Of a DNA stretch of 64,000 bases, positions 18,002-28,418 are shown in pieces (positions within the stretch are counted from its first letter, which is position 1; every line of letters begins with the position of its first letter). The stretch lies in assembly GCF_030547545.1 (NCBI RefSeq), contig NZ_JAUOQE010000009.1, forward strand, positions 54,761 to 118,760, given 5' to 3'. Origin of the DNA: Amphritea sp. 1_MG-2023. Its GTDB lineage: Bacteria; Pseudomonadota; Gammaproteobacteria; Pseudomonadales; Balneatricaceae. Position numbers and translations under genes: made by a program. A model generated the notes under the pieces. The model did no database searches. It worked only from the letters and a program-made list of their open reading frames with translations, and was not told the DNA's origin.

Positions 18002-20182
18002 ATGAACAATAAACTATTTTCCAGCGCTCTTGCCTTGAGTGCCGCACTCACCTTCGGTGTCACCCCATCCGTCGATGCCGCCGGACTGCTCAAGCCGATT
18101 CAGTCAAACCTTCCCGATCTAAGGATTAAAGAGCACCACGTCAACGTCGTACTGGAACACAGTTACGCGGTCACCAGTATCGAGCAGGTTTTTCATAACC
18201 CAAACCCGCAAGCGTTGGAAGCAATTTATAGCTTCCCCCTGCCGGATCATGCGGCTGTCGGTGAGTTCACCTATTGGATTAATGGCAAACCGGTTACCGG
18301 TGAAGTGATTAAAAAGCAGCAGGCACGACAGATCTATGAGCAGGAAAAACAAGCGGGCCGTGAAGCCGCACTGGTCGAGCAAGACCAGTATAAAAGCTTC
18401 GATATTAATGTCACCCCGGTGCAGCCCAACAGCGATGTGCGCATTAAATTGGTCTATATCCAACCCGCCCATGTGGATTCCGGCATTGGCCGTTATGTTT
18501 ATCCCTTAGAAGATGGCGGTGTTGACGAGCAAAAAAATGCCTTTTGGAGTCGCAACGAGACCGTTGATGAAAAATTCAGCTTCAACATGACGCTCGCGTC
18601 CGGTTATCCGATCGATTCTATTCGCCTGCCGCAGCATTCTCAGGCCGCTATCCAGCAACTGAATCCGCAACAATGGCGCGTTAGCCTCGGCAATCAAACA
18701 ACCAATCGAGCCACGGACATAGCCGTCGGCCAAAACGGCGATGCGGCTGAAGAAGATCCTTCCAGCGCTGATCGCCAAAGCATGACCAAGAGCCACCTCT
18801 CCCCTGCCAGCCTTGATAAAGATATTATGGTTTATTGGCGTCACCGTGAAAACCTGCCCGGCAGTGTCGACTTGCTAAGCTATAAAGCCGCCAACAATAA
18901 AACCGGCACCTTCATGATGACACTGACACCGGGGGATGATCTGAGTGTTTTACAGGGCGAACGAGATTGGGTCTTTGTGTTGGATGTATCCGGCTCTATG
19001 CAGGGAAAATACAGCACCTTGATCGAAGGTGTCCGTCAGGGATTGGCTAAATTACAGCCGCAAGATCGCTTTAAAATCATCTTATTTAACAACCGCGCCA
19101 GTGACTTTTCTCAGGGATTCCAAGCCGCTATACCTGCAAACATTAACCCGTTGCTGAATCAGTTGGAACAATACCAACCTCGCAATGGCACCGACCTCTA
19201 CGCAGGTTTGTCGCAGGGATTACAACAGCTTGATGCCGATAGAAGCACCGCCATGATTCTCGTCACCGATGGCGTCGCGAATGTCGGTGTCACCGAGAAG
19301 AAGCGCTTTCTTGAACTCATGGAAGCTGCCGATATTCGGCTATTCACCTTTGTCATGGGCAACAGCGCGAACCGGCCCCTACTGAACAGCATGACCAAGG
19401 TGTCTAACGGTTTTGCCATCAGTGTGTCTAATGCCGATGATATCGTCGGCCAATTGATGCTGGCCACCAGCAAGATGACTCACCAGGCGTTACGCGATGT
19501 TCAACTGACCATTGATGGCGGCCGAGTAACCGACCTGACACCGGATCAAATCGGCTCACTCTACCGCGGCGAACAACTCACCGTATTGGGCCACTATCGC
19601 ACCCCAGGACCAGTGAACGTCAAACTTACGGCAAAGGTCGGCGGACAAACACGTCACTACAGTACCGATGTCACACTACCACAACAGAGTTTATTGCATC
19701 CCGAACTAGAACGAATCTGGGCCTTTGCTAGCATTGAAAATATGCAAGCCAAAATGGATTATCTCGGCGAGGGCCAAGAGGCTAATGCTGATAGTATTGA
19801 AGCAATCACTGATCTGGCTATCCAGTATGACCTTGTTACCGATTACACCTCGATGCTGGTTGTGCGGGATGAGATGTTTAAACAGTTAAATATCGACCGC
19901 AATAACCAGCAACGGGTTGCCACTGAAAACCAAGCCCGACAACAACGCTTACAGCAATCATCGCAACAGCAGTCGTCTCAACAATCGTCTCAACAATCGT
20001 CATCACAATCACAGAATGTGGCCAATAAGCATCGAGCCGATAGCCAGCCGATGTTTGATCCATCCCAAAACAGAGCCTCATTAGGCGGTGGATCAGGCGC
20101 CATTGACCATTGGTTACTGCTCTTGATAGGGGCGTTACTGTGGGTATATGTGGGTAACAAACGCCAACGTAAATCGGTTTGA
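18002..20182 (+). CDS. VIT/von Willebrand A surface protein with GlyGly-CTERM tail
   Basis: A 726-residue exported protein resembling the marine proteobacterial sortase-target/inter-alpha-trypsin-inhibitor family. Order: signal peptide (about 1-26, ending SVDA|AG), VIT domain (about 30-160; HSYAVTSIEQVFHNPNPQAL and YSFPLPDHAAVGEF), vWA domain (about 320-490) with a MIDAS motif DVSGSM at 328-333 and TD in LVTDGVANVG, a Gln/Ser low-complexity stretch (about 645-670), then a C-terminal GGGSG at about 695, one hydrophobic helix and a basic end KRQRK. That ending is a GlyGly-CTERM sorting signal, not LPxTG. The rhombosortase gene follows immediately. The protein is probably cleaved and displayed on or released from the outer surface, with metal-dependent adhesion as a possible role. 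Confidence 0.9.
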   Translation: MNNKLFSSALALSAALTFGVTPSVDAAGLLKPIQSNLPDLRIKEHHVNVVLEHSYAVTSIEQVFHNPNPQALEAIYSFPLPDHAAVGEFTYWINGKPVTGEVIKKQQARQIYEQEKQAGREAALVEQDQYKSFDINVTPVQPNSDVRIKLVYIQPAHVDSGIGRYVYPLEDGGVDEQKNAFWSRNETVDEKFSFNMTLASGYPIDSIRLPQHSQAAIQQLNPQQWRVSLGNQTTNRATDIAVGQNGDAAEEDPSSADRQSMTKSHLSPASLDKDIMVYWRHRENLPGSVDLLSYKAANNKTGTFMMTLTPGDDLSVLQGERDWVFVLDVSGSMQGKYSTLIEGVRQGLAKLQPQDRFKIILFNNRASDFSQGFQAAIPANINPLLNQLEQYQPRNGTDLYAGLSQGLQQLDADRSTAMILVTDGVANVGVTEKKRFLELMEAADIRLFTFVMGNSANRPLLNSMTKVSNGFAISVSNADDIVGQLMLATSKMTHQALRDVQLTIDGGRVTDLTPDQIGSLYRGEQLTVLGHYRTPGPVNVKLTAKVGGQTRHYSTDVTLPQQSLLHPELERIWAFASIENMQAKMDYLGEGQEANADSIEAITDLAIQYDLVTDYTSMLVVRDEMFKQLNIDRNNQQRVATENQARQQRLQQSSQQQSSQQSSQQSSSQSQNVANKHRADSQPMFDPSQNRASLGGGSGAIDHWLLLLIGALLWVYVGNKRQRKSV

Positions 20183-20189
20183 GGTGGTT

Positions 20190-20816
20190 ATGAATCAATC
20201 ATTAACACTGACAAGCAATCGAAAGGAGCCTCCCGTTAACGCGGGAGGTGCTTGCAGGCCTTGGGTCACCTTAACGATCATCTTACTCTCCCTGCCCTTT
20301 AGTTTAGCGCCGCCGCTGTTTGAGCTAGGTTATTTCGATCAAGCGTTAATTCAACAAGGACAGTTTTGGCGCTTACTCACCGGGCATCTCAGCCATACAT
20401 CCCTCAGTCACTTACAGTGGGATCTGTTAGCCTTTGCCCTTGCCGCAGGCTATCTTGAACGACATTCGCGCACGTTACTGCTGCTATCTCTGCTCGCCGC
20501 TATCACCCTACTGGATCTGCATTTATTATCCAATGGCGCGACGATTCAGCGTTATGCCGGACTCTCCGGAATACTCTTTGCCCCGCTGATAATTAGCCTA
20601 GTGCTCTTCGCGCAGCAACAATCATCCATTAACGGCTGGCTACCGCTGCTCATCTGTCTTAGTAAACTCGTCTGGGAACTCGGTAGTCAGCAAGCGTTGT
20701 TGAGTCAAAGCCCTTGGCCCGCCTATCCCCTCGCTCACCTCATCGGTGCTTTAGCTGGGTTCATTATTCTGCTACACAAAAATAGGCTTAAAAAAGCGCC
20801 ACTTCGGCGACGCTAA
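20190..20816 (+). CDS. rrtA: Rhombosortase (rhomboid-family GlyGly-CTERM protease)
   Basis: About 208 residues with some six hydrophobic helices. Rhomboid features: GHLSHTSLSHLQWDLLAF near residues 65-82, the catalytic serine in YAGLSGILF (S126), and the catalytic histidine in AHLIGALAGF (H183). The short length and direct position after a GlyGly-CTERM protein identify it as rhombosortase rather than GlpG. It cleaves GlyGly-CTERM tails in the membrane. The ATG at 20190 lies eight bases after the upstream stop codon with GAGGTGG before it; an earlier ATG at 20148 would overlap the VIT/vWA gene and has no ribosome site. The 3' end overlaps convergent rsuA by 29 bp. Confidence 0.87.
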   Translation: MNQSLTLTSNRKEPPVNAGGACRPWVTLTIILLSLPFSLAPPLFELGYFDQALIQQGQFWRLLTGHLSHTSLSHLQWDLLAFALAAGYLERHSRTLLLLSLLAAITLLDLHLLSNGATIQRYAGLSGILFAPLIISLVLFAQQQSSINGWLPLLICLSKLVWELGSQQALLSQSPWPAYPLAHLIGALAGFIILLHKNRLKKAPLRRR

Positions 20817-21477
20817 GTGGCCGAAATTCACCGGGAAGTAAGTCGGGATCAAGCGTTAATTCGCCGACCCGTTCACGGTGTAACTCAGTCACCTCATTAT
20901 CGAAGTAACCAAACATGCGTTTAACCTGATGGTAGCGCCCCTCATAGAGTGTCAGACGGGAATGATAACGGTCTAGCCGTTGCAGTTCGGCAGGTTGCGT
21001 GGTGATATCTTCATAACCAAAGTAGATCCCCTGCCGAAACACCGCTTCGGCCTCAACGGCCACCTCATCTTGCGTCGTGACTCGATACACTTTGGCTATT
21101 TTTGAACTCGGCTGAGTGATACGTCGAGACCATTGACCATCATTGGTCAGCAATAGCAATCCTGTGGTTTTCAGATCTAAACGACCGGCAAGGTGCAACC
21201 CCTGTCGTAGTTCCTCGGGAATCAAATCAATAACCGTTTGATGTTCGGGGTGTTGCGTTGCACTAACAACCCCGGCAGGCTTATGCAACATCAAATAGTA
21301 CGCTTGTGCTGCCTGCAAACACTGATTATCGAGACTGATAGGGATAAAACGATCCACCTCAACGGAGCCATCCCTCACGACATGACCTGCCACGGTTACC
21401 CGTCCCTCAGCCAGCAGACATCTCACCCGCTGCCGACTGTAAGGCGTATTAAGCTGTATAAACCGATCTAACTGCAT
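20788..21477 (-). CDS. rsuA: 16S rRNA pseudouridine(516) synthase RsuA
   Basis: A 229-residue RsuA-type enzyme. An S4 RNA-binding domain occupies about residues 1-55 (SRQRVRCLLAEGRVTVAGHV). The catalytic motif GRLDLKTTGLLLLTNDG at about 97-113 contains the invariant Asp, and EGRYHQVKRMFGYF near 180-193 is the second signature. It converts U516 of 16S rRNA to pseudouridine. It lies 60 bp downstream of ppsA on the same strand and overlaps the convergent rhombosortase gene by 29 bp. Confidence 0.9.
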   Translation of the reverse strand: MQLDRFIQLNTPYSRQRVRCLLAEGRVTVAGHVVRDGSVEVDRFIPISLDNQCLQAAQAYYLMLHKPAGVVSATQHPEHQTVIDLIPEELRQGLHLAGRLDLKTTGLLLLTNDGQWSRRITQPSSKIAKVYRVTTQDEVAVEAEAVFRQGIYFGYEDITTQPAELQRLDRYHSRLTLYEGRYHQVKRMFGYFDNEVTELHRERVGELTLDPDLLPGEFRPLSVAEVALF

Positions 21478-21537
21478 GTGTCATTCGTCAATTCAGGGCT
21501 GAAATGTGCTAAACACCCTATAGATAACGGTATAAGC

Positions 21538-23913
21538 TTAATGAGCTTGCTGCTCTTCATTAGCAAGAAAAAACCAGGTTTCGAGAACGGTATCAGGGTT
21601 CAAGGACACCGAATCGATCCCTTGCTGCATCAACCAGCGCGCCAAATCAGGATGATCGGAAGGCCCTTGACCACAGATACCGACATACTTTCCTTGCGCT
21701 CGACAGGCCTGAATAGCCATTTCCAATAACTTACGTACCGCATCGTTACGCTCATCAAATAGATGGGCAATCACACCAGAATCCCTATCCAGTCCCAACG
21801 TCAGTTGCGTTAGATCGTTGGAGCCAATGGAAAAACCATCGAAGTATTCCAAGAATTGTTCGGCTAACAGTGCATTAGACGGTATTTCGCACATCATGAT
21901 CAGTCGCAAGCCGTTTTCGCCGCGCGTCAAACCATTCTCGGCCAGCAACTCTACCACCTGACGCGCCTCACCCACGGTGCGCACAAAGGGAATCATCACT
22001 TCCACATTGGTGAGTTTCATCACATCACGAACATATTTAAGCGCCCGACACTCTAACTCAAAACACTGCCGAAATGATTCTGAAATATAGCGACTCGCCC
22101 CTCGGAAACCCAACATAGGGTTTTCCTCATGGGCTTCATAGGCATCACCACCGATAAGGTGACCATATTCATTGGATTTAAAATCCGACATGCGCACAAT
22201 CACTTTTTTGGGATAGAACGCCGCCGCCAATGTAGAGATCCCCTCCACCAGCTTCGCCACATAAAACTCAATCGGATTTTCATAACCGGCTATCCGTCGC
22301 GCAATGGTCGATTGAAGGGCGGCATCCTGAAGCTCAAATTCAATCAACGCCTTTGGGTGAATGCCAATCATTCGGTTAATAATAAACTCTAGGCGGGCCA
22401 ACCCAACACCCGCGTTGGGTAACGCCTGAAAATCAAACGCACGATCGGGATTACCCACATTCATCATGATATCTAAGGGCAAGGGCGGCATTGAATCGAC
22501 TTTATTGGTTTGATGTTCAAAATCCAAATGGCCCTCATACGCGCGGCCAGTATCACCTTCCGCACAAGAAACCGTCACTTCCTGATCATCGCTTAAACGT
22601 TCAGTCGCATCACCACAGCCGACAATCGCAGGAATGCCCAGCTCTCGGGCAATAATCGCGGCATGACAGGTCCGCCCACCGCGGTTGGTAATAATCGCCG
22701 CAGACCGCTTCATCACCGGCTCCCAGTCGGGATCGGTCATATCGGTTACTAAGACATCACCCGGCTGAATCTTAGCCATATCACTCAGGCTATCGACGAT
22801 ACGCACCGGGCCACTGCCAATACGATGCCCGATAGAACGCCCTTCCAATAACACCTTACCCGTTTCTTTGAGTAGATAACGCTCGATAATGGCCGTTTTA
22901 TCACGACTTTTTACCGTTTCGGGGCGTGCCTGAACAATGTAGAGTTCGCCATCGTCACCATCTTTAGCCCACTCGATATCCATTGGGCGTCCATAATGCT
23001 GTTCGATCGTCATGGCGATCTGTGCCAATCGCTGCACATCATCATCATTGATAGAGAACTGTTGGCGTTGTTCCCTCGCTACCTTAACGGTTTCAACCGC
23101 TCCCTGCGTGGTACCCTCGGCCCCATAGACCATCTTAATCGCTTTAGTACCTAAATTACGCCGTAAAATCGCCGGCGCACCCTGTCGAAGGGTCGGCTTA
23201 TAGACATAAAACTCATCCGGATTAACCGCCCCCTGCACGACGGTTTCACCCAAGCCATACGCCGCGGTAATAAACACCACATGCTTAAAGCCTGATTCGG
23301 TATCCAAGGTAAACATAACACCACTCGTACCGGTTTCACTGCGTACCATGCGTTGAATACCCGCCGAGAGGGCGACATCATGGTGCTCAAAGCCATGGTG
23401 CACTCGGTAAGAAATCGCGCGATCATTGTATAGCGAAGCGAACACCTCATGGATCGCCGCTTTGATATTCGCCAAACCTCGGATATTGAGGAAAGTTTCT
23501 TGCTGACCAGCAAATGATGCATCCGGCAGATCCTCAGCGGTCGCCGAGGAACGAATAGCGACCGCTTGCTCGGCATCCCCTCCCATATCAGTAAATGCCT
23601 GTTCAATGGCATTATCGAGGGCCTCAGGAAAGGGCGTATCAAGAATCCACTGACGCACCTGTTTACCGGTTACCGTCAGCGCCTGCACATCGTTAGGATC
23701 AAGCTGTGCTAACGCATCACTGATGCGCTGATCCAGTTGCTTGTGCTTTAAGAAGTCCCGATATGCAGTGGCCGTGGTAGCAAAGCCGCCGGGCACCTTT
23801 ACCCCTGCATCCGACAGCTCTGTGATCATCTCACCCAGTGAAGCGTTTTTACCGCCCACTTGTTCAATGTCACTCATACCCACCTGATCCAGACGAACGA
23901 TATATTCCTGCAA
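21538..23913 (-). CDS. ppsA: Phosphoenolpyruvate synthase
   Basis: A full-length 791-residue PEP synthase (pyruvate + ATP + H2O to PEP + AMP + Pi), the gluconeogenic bypass of pyruvate kinase. Seen: N-terminal PPDK-type ATP-grasp domain ([10 protein letters not shown] near 20; [20 protein letters not shown] near 120), the swivelling phosphohistidine domain with [14 protein letters not shown] (catalytic His near 417), and the C-terminal PEP-utilising barrel ([30 protein letters not shown]). Divergent from ppsR, which regulates it post-translationally. Confidence 0.97.
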   Translation of the reverse strand: MQEYIVRLDQVGMSDIEQVGGKNASLGEMITELSDAGVKVPGGFATTATAYRDFLKHKQLDQRISDALAQLDPNDVQALTVTGKQVRQWILDTPFPEALDNAIEQAFTDMGGDAEQAVAIRSSATAEDLPDASFAGQQETFLNIRGLANIKAAIHEVFASLYNDRAISYRVHHGFEHHDVALSAGIQRMVRSETGTSGVMFTLDTESGFKHVVFITAAYGLGETVVQGAVNPDEFYVYKPTLRQGAPAILRRNLGTKAIKMVYGAEGTTQGAVETVKVAREQRQQFSINDDDVQRLAQIAMTIEQHYGRPMDIEWAKDGDDGELYIVQARPETVKSRDKTAIIERYLLKETGKVLLEGRSIGHRIGSGPVRIVDSLSDMAKIQPGDVLVTDMTDPDWEPVMKRSAAIITNRGGRTCHAAIIARELGIPAIVGCGDATERLSDDQEVTVSCAEGDTGRAYEGHLDFEHQTNKVDSMPPLPLDIMMNVGNPDRAFDFQALPNAGVGLARLEFIINRMIGIHPKALIEFELQDAALQSTIARRIAGYENPIEFYVAKLVEGISTLAAAFYPKKVIVRMSDFKSNEYGHLIGGDAYEAHEENPMLGFRGASRYISESFRQCFELECRALKYVRDVMKLTNVEVMIPFVRTVGEARQVVELLAENGLTRGENGLRLIMMCEIPSNALLAEQFLEYFDGFSIGSNDLTQLTLGLDRDSGVIAHLFDERNDAVRKLLEMAIQACRAQGKYVGICGQGPSDHPDLARWLMQQGIDSVSLNPDTVLETWFFLANEEQQAH

Positions 23914-24090
23914 AACCGTACACTCCTTAAATATTGAGATATGGCGCTAATGATACTGTAATTCTGCACTTAAGTTCAGTACGTTAACCAACTTCCTGCT
24001 TTATAGGATAGTTTGATATACAGCCTGCACCAATAGCGTAATAATAGCGCTCAGACACGATATCTCGATGACATAGGACAGTTTTAAGTT

Positions 24091-24909
24091 ATGAAACGAA
24101 CCGCTTTTTTTATCTCCGATGGTACAGGCATTACAGCAGAAGCACTTGGCAATAGCTTACTCGCGCAGTTCGGTTCGATTTCATTTAATAAAGTAACGCT
24201 GCCTTATGTCGATAACGCCGAAAAGGCGAACGAAGCCGTCAGAGTTATTGATAAGGCAGGTAATGATGACGGACACCGACCGCTGGTCTTCGATACCATC
24301 GTCGATGAGGCGACTCGCGCCATTATAGCCACCAGCAGTGCCTATAAGATCGATGTCTTCTCGGCGTTTCTCAAACCATTAGAACTCGAACTCGGCAGTC
24401 ATTCATCCTATAGCGTTGGCAAGTCGCACTCGATCAATGAAGTCAACACCTATATGGATCGCATAGAGTCAGTCAATTTTGCCATGGAGAATGATGATGG
24501 TGCGAAAACGCGACACTACGATAAAGCCGACATTATTTTAACCGGTGTCTCTCGCTGCGGCAAAACCCCCTCCTGCCTCTATATGGCGCTACAATTTGGT
24601 ATTCGAGCCGCCAATTACCCACTCACGGATAGCGATATTAACAGCACAGAGCTACCCGAGGTGCTAGAACCTTATCGAGATAAACTATTTGGCTTGACCA
24701 TCGACCCCTTTCAACTCGCAGCCATACGGCATGAACGTCGCGCCAACAGTCAATACGCATCGCTTGATCAATGTGAAGATGAGGTACAGAGTGTCGAGCG
24801 AATGTTGCGGCAACAAAACATCCCGTATATCAATACCACCCATTTCTCCATCGAAGAGATCGCCACGCGTATCATCGCGCAAAAAGGCTTACAACGCCGC
24901 ATCAAGTAG
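24091..24909 (+). CDS. ppsR: PEP synthase regulatory kinase/pyrophosphorylase
   Basis: A 272-residue DUF299 bifunctional enzyme. The P-loop-like motif GVSRCGKTP is at residues 152-160 and the N-terminal [15 protein letters not shown] matches the family. It inactivates PpsA by ADP-dependent phosphorylation of a threonine near the catalytic histidine and reactivates it by Pi-dependent dephosphorylation. Divergent from ppsA across a 177-bp intergenic region, the usual arrangement in gammaproteobacteria. Its stop codon is only 13 bp from the end of the convergent MFS gene. Confidence 0.96.
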   Translation: MKRTAFFISDGTGITAEALGNSLLAQFGSISFNKVTLPYVDNAEKANEAVRVIDKAGNDDGHRPLVFDTIVDEATRAIIATSSAYKIDVFSAFLKPLELELGSHSSYSVGKSHSINEVNTYMDRIESVNFAMENDDGAKTRHYDKADIILTGVSRCGKTPSCLYMALQFGIRAANYPLTDSDINSTELPEVLEPYRDKLFGLTIDPFQLAAIRHERRANSQYASLDQCEDEVQSVERMLRQQNIPYINTTHFSIEEIATRIIAQKGLQRRIK

Positions 24910-24922
24910 CCATACGCTTGCG

Positions 24923-26350
24923 TTACCGCGTCACGTTACCTCGGCTATAGGAGAACCAGGCCGCTAAAAAGCTATACCCGGCGGCACTGGCAAAACCTAA
25001 CTGCACCACCAGCAGTAGATCGGGATAACGTTCAGGATGAATCTGCTCACCGGCGAAAAACTGACTCATTAACATCATAACAATCGCCATACTAAACATA
25101 TTACCGCTGGTGCGTGCTAAATTAAGTAGCGCCGATGCAATACTCAGGCGCTCTTTAGGCACCGCCCCTAACGCCGCATTGTTGTTGGGGGTGGAAAACA
25201 AGCCAAATCCGACCCCCAGCAAACATAGCGCAATCATCACATGATTGAGCGGACTATCTGCCTGTAAAAACATCAACACCACAAAGCCGATACCGAAGAA
25301 AAGGCAACCAATCGTCGCAATCAACCGTGGCTCATAGCGATCCGATAGCCGCCCTGCAATCGGCGCTAACACGGCCATAATCAATGCTTGTATTAATATC
25401 AACTGACCTGCTTCGCTCGGTGACAACGCCTGTAGATATTGCAGATAAAGACTTAATAAGAAGAGCACCGGGTAATTCGCCGAGTACATCATAAAACTCG
25501 CCATTAATGAACGACTCATCACTCGATTAGAGGCCAATAAACTAAACCGCACCAAGGGGTACTGACAGCGATTCTGATAACGTACAAACACCACCACCAG
25601 CACCATTCCCACCACTAACATGACGCCACTCAATACATCCGGCAAGCCCGACAAACCAAATAACAGCAGTGTGACAATAGCAACGAAGATAAGCGATCCC
25701 AACCAATCTAGCGGTTGAGTAGGTTGCGCAGAACGGTGATCATTACGAATGTAGATAAAGGCCAAGATAATGGCAACGATTGCCAACAATAACGGCCCCC
25801 AGAACACACCCTGCCAGCCCACATGTTCGGTTAGCCAACCACCAATTAACGGGCCACAGGTCAGTCCCAGATAAACAGAGGTGGAGGCAAACCCCAGTGC
25901 CGAACCACGATTATTATCACTGAACACGGTGGCAATGATCGCCATCGCCGTGGCAAAAATAAGACTACTAAATAACCCCTGTAACACCCGCACCCAGAGT
26001 AAGACAGCCACAGAATCAACCACAAACACCAGCAAAGAAGCTAACGAAAAGCCCATCAAACCCAACATAAAGATCGGTTTGCGACCGACCATATCGGCAA
26101 CTCGGCCCGCGGGCAGCAGCAGCACAATACTCCCCCATAATGTCGCCGTCGTAATCCAGCTCAACCAAACCGCATCAACATGCAATGCTGCAGCAATCGC
26201 CGGTAGTGCCATGTTCACCCCAGACATCGACATCGGCACTATGAATAGCGTGATACAGATACTCGCGAGGACAAACCAACGCGCGTTAGGGTTGAGTTGA
26301 TAAAACGTCGCTTCCGCAGTAGCAAAAGCATCAGATGAAGAATCAGTCAC
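24923..26350 (-). CDS. DHA2-family (EmrB/QacA-type) MFS transporter
   Basis: A 475-residue major facilitator with about 13-14 hydrophobic segments. Markers: LPAGRVADMVGRKP (loop 2-3 motif), LGLTCGPLIGGWLTEHVGWQ (antiporter motif C in helix 5), and a longer fourteen-helix-like layout. It is likely a proton-driven exporter of drugs or metabolites. The start is GTG 26350, with AAGGTGAT positioned upstream. No regulator is adjacent. Confidence 0.87.
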   Translation of the reverse strand: MTDSSSDAFATAEATFYQLNPNARWFVLASICITLFIVPMSMSGVNMALPAIAAALHVDAVWLSWITTATLWGSIVLLLPAGRVADMVGRKPIFMLGLMGFSLASLLVFVVDSVAVLLWVRVLQGLFSSLIFATAMAIIATVFSDNNRGSALGFASTSVYLGLTCGPLIGGWLTEHVGWQGVFWGPLLLAIVAIILAFIYIRNDHRSAQPTQPLDWLGSLIFVAIVTLLLFGLSGLPDVLSGVMLVVGMVLVVVFVRYQNRCQYPLVRFSLLASNRVMSRSLMASFMMYSANYPVLFLLSLYLQYLQALSPSEAGQLILIQALIMAVLAPIAGRLSDRYEPRLIATIGCLFFGIGFVVLMFLQADSPLNHVMIALCLLGVGFGLFSTPNNNAALGAVPKERLSIASALLNLARTSGNMFSMAIVMMLMSQFFAGEQIHPERYPDLLLVVQLGFASAAGYSFLAAWFSYSRGNVTR

Positions 26351-26861
26351 GGCATCACCTTGTTAGTGTGGGTGATGCAGTATAACAGGAGATACTTTAT
26401 ACATTCATTACTTTAGTCGTCGGCCTCTCAGCCGTACAATTTTTTGTTACAAAGGAAAAATAACCACCATAAAACAAGGGACTTAGGCTCAACTATGTCT
26501 ATCTTGGAATTGAGTACCTAAGGTGTTACGCAGTCACATTACGTCAAGAATTCAGCATCAATTTGCGGCAAAGCTTAGATAAAAAAAGAATATGTTAGAT
26601 ATCGATAAAGCATATGAACAGGCAGAGCCCAGTAACACGGCGATGCAGGATTGTCATCAGCCTGCCAACGAACATAAATCAAGCCACCAACCTGTAGCGA
26701 GGGGGTACAAATCTGTGTAATATCCTTGTTCCAGAATCTGGCAGAAATATTCAGCGATTCATCCTGTCTATGACTGCCCGCTCTGCAGTGCCATTTTAGT
26801 TAGGCAAACGCTGTTATTCTGGAACTTTATTAATCTATTTTAAGATACAGGACAAAGTGCA
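26351..26861. other. 511-bp intergenic region upstream of purC
   Basis: The region lies between the divergent DHA2 exporter and purC. It contains a candidate PurR operator near its right end (26802-26817) and one 42-codon open frame (26592-26720) that I do not regard as a supported gene. No hairpin with a T-run was seen. Confidence 0.55.
26802..26817 (+). promoter_or_regulatory. Candidate PurR operator upstream of purC
   Basis: aggcaaacgctgttat matches most informative positions of the gammaproteobacterial PurR consensus (an invariant GCAAACG half followed by a degenerate T-rich half) and sits about 45 bp before the purC start codon. Whether this organism encodes PurR cannot be seen here. 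Confidence 0.4.
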
Positions 26862-27965
26862 ATGAGTCTTGCTGATAAGGTTTTGGCAGTAAACAATGAT
26901 CTGCCGATCCGTACCGATCTTCCGGTACACAGTGGAAAAGTACGCTCCGTTTACTGGTTGACCGAAGCGGATAGTCGTCGCCTAATTGAAGAAAAAGGCT
27001 ATGATGTAGCCGCCGATGCGCCCTTGGCCATTATGGTGATTAGCGACCGTATCTCTGCCTTCGAATGCATCTGGCATGGTGAAGGTGGCATGAATGGCGT
27101 TCCAGGCAAAGGCGCAGCGCTGAATGCCATTTCTAACCATTGGTTTAAACTGTTCCGTGAAAACGGCCTAGCCGATAGCCACATCCTTGATATCCCGCAC
27201 CCGTTTGTCTGGATTGTACAGAAAGCCAAGCCGGTGATGATTGAAGCAATCTGCCGTCAGTATATTACCGGCTCGATGTGGCGTTCATACGCCAAAGGTG
27301 AACGCGAGTTTTGCGGTATTCAGATTGCCGAAGATCTGCAAAAAGATCAGAAACTGCCCGAGTTACTGATTACCCCGTCTACCAAGGGTATTCTCAGCGG
27401 CATTCCCGGCGTACCTGAAGTCGATGATGTAAACATCACCCGTGATGACATCAGCAATAACTATGAAGCCTTTCAGTTCCGTTCTAAGGACGATATCGCG
27501 GTTTACGAAAAACTGCTGCAAGAAGGTTTTGATGTCATTAGTAACGAACTCGAAAAAATTGATCAAGTGTTTGTCGATACTAAATTTGAGTTTGGTTATG
27601 TCACCGATGCAGCCGGTAATGAAAAGCTAATCTATATGGATGAAGTCGGTACTCCTGACTCATCACGGATATGGGATGGCCCGTCTTATCGTGAAGGCAA
27701 GGTGGTTGAAAACTCGAAAGAGGTATTCCGTCAAGAACTGCTTAACTTCTTCCCTGATCCCGATATCCTCATTAATAAGGATCGCATGGAAGAGCGCTAT
27801 GCCCTGGCTAAAGATAACGCCCTACCCGCCGCATTACTGCAAAAAGTGTCTGACACCTATGTCGGTATTGCTGAGAAAATTATCGGTGAAAAATTAACGC
27901 TCTCGGAAAATCCGAAAGCAGAGATCATCGAGATTCTACGCAACGATTATGGACTGATCGACTAA
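26862..27965 (+). CDS. purC: SAICAR synthase (long form)
   Basis: A 367-residue phosphoribosylaminoimidazole-succinocarboxamide synthase, step seven of de novo purine synthesis. Seen: [11 protein letters not shown] near residue 23 (ATP loop), [13 protein letters not shown] near 58, [18 protein letters not shown] sequence around 126-140, and [16 protein letters not shown] at about 259-274, the SAICAR signature containing the substrate-binding residues. The length matches the longer proteobacterial form rather than the ~240-residue E. coli form. AGGACA precedes the ATG; an intrinsic terminator follows. Confidence 0.95.
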   Translation: MSLADKVLAVNNDLPIRTDLPVHSGKVRSVYWLTEADSRRLIEEKGYDVAADAPLAIMVISDRISAFECIWHGEGGMNGVPGKGAALNAISNHWFKLFRENGLADSHILDIPHPFVWIVQKAKPVMIEAICRQYITGSMWRSYAKGEREFCGIQIAEDLQKDQKLPELLITPSTKGILSGIPGVPEVDDVNITRDDISNNYEAFQFRSKDDIAVYEKLLQEGFDVISNELEKIDQVFVDTKFEFGYVTDAAGNEKLIYMDEVGTPDSSRIWDGPSYREGKVVENSKEVFRQELLNFFPDPDILINKDRMEERYALAKDNALPAALLQKVSDTYVGIAEKIIGEKLTLSENPKAEIIEILRNDYGLID

Positions 27966-27988
27966 CCGACAGCCCAGCACCAATCGCT

Positions 27989-28015
27989 AACGCCGCACAC
28001 TCAGCGGCGTTTTTT
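27989..28015 (+). terminator. Intrinsic terminator after purC
   Basis: An 8-bp stem, aacgccgc/gcggcgtt, with loop acactca at 27989-28011, runs into TTTTTT. It overlaps the last codons of the convergent CPXCG gene. Confidence 0.88.
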
Positions 28016-28205
28016 ATACCTCATTTTCAGTTTTGAGAACCACCTCAGGCTCAGCATCATCGAGCTTAACTTCGACCGTGATCGGCTTACAACAGACATG
28101 ACAGTCCTCGATATACTGCTGATCTCCGCCACTACAATCCACCAATAACTCCACAGGCTCACCACAATAAGGGCAAAAACCGGACACAGTTTCTAAACTT
28201 CGCAT
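28014..28205 (-). CDS. CPXCG motif-containing cysteine-rich protein
   Basis: A 63-residue small protein with two Cys pairs, FCPYCGEP and EDCHVCCKP, likely forming one zinc knuckle. It is a conserved family in proteobacteria with no established role. The ATG at 28205 was preferred over 28214, because GAGG then sits nine bases upstream; the longer start would abut it. Its 3' end runs into the purC terminator from the opposite direction. Confidence 0.82.
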   Translation of the reverse strand: MRSLETVSGFCPYCGEPVELLVDCSGGDQQYIEDCHVCCKPITVEVKLDDAEPEVVLKTENEV

Positions 28206-28418
28206 GACTAACATCCTCGATTAATACGTACATCTATAGCCAACACTTGATCGCATCGACAGCATCAAACATTAACACTCGATATCACCACCCTGCCTGA
28301 TCTCTGGTTCCTGTCGCAGCGCTGTAATATAATTATCTATCAGCTTAGGTGCTTTTTTCCAATCGTGCCGAATTCAACCATTGCTGTCACATCAACATCA
28401 CATATTCAGAGACATCTC

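Noticed and set aside
26592..26720. A 42-codon open frame upstream of purC
   Set aside because: Open frames of this length are expected by chance, there is no convincing ribosome site, and the peptide has no recognisable family.
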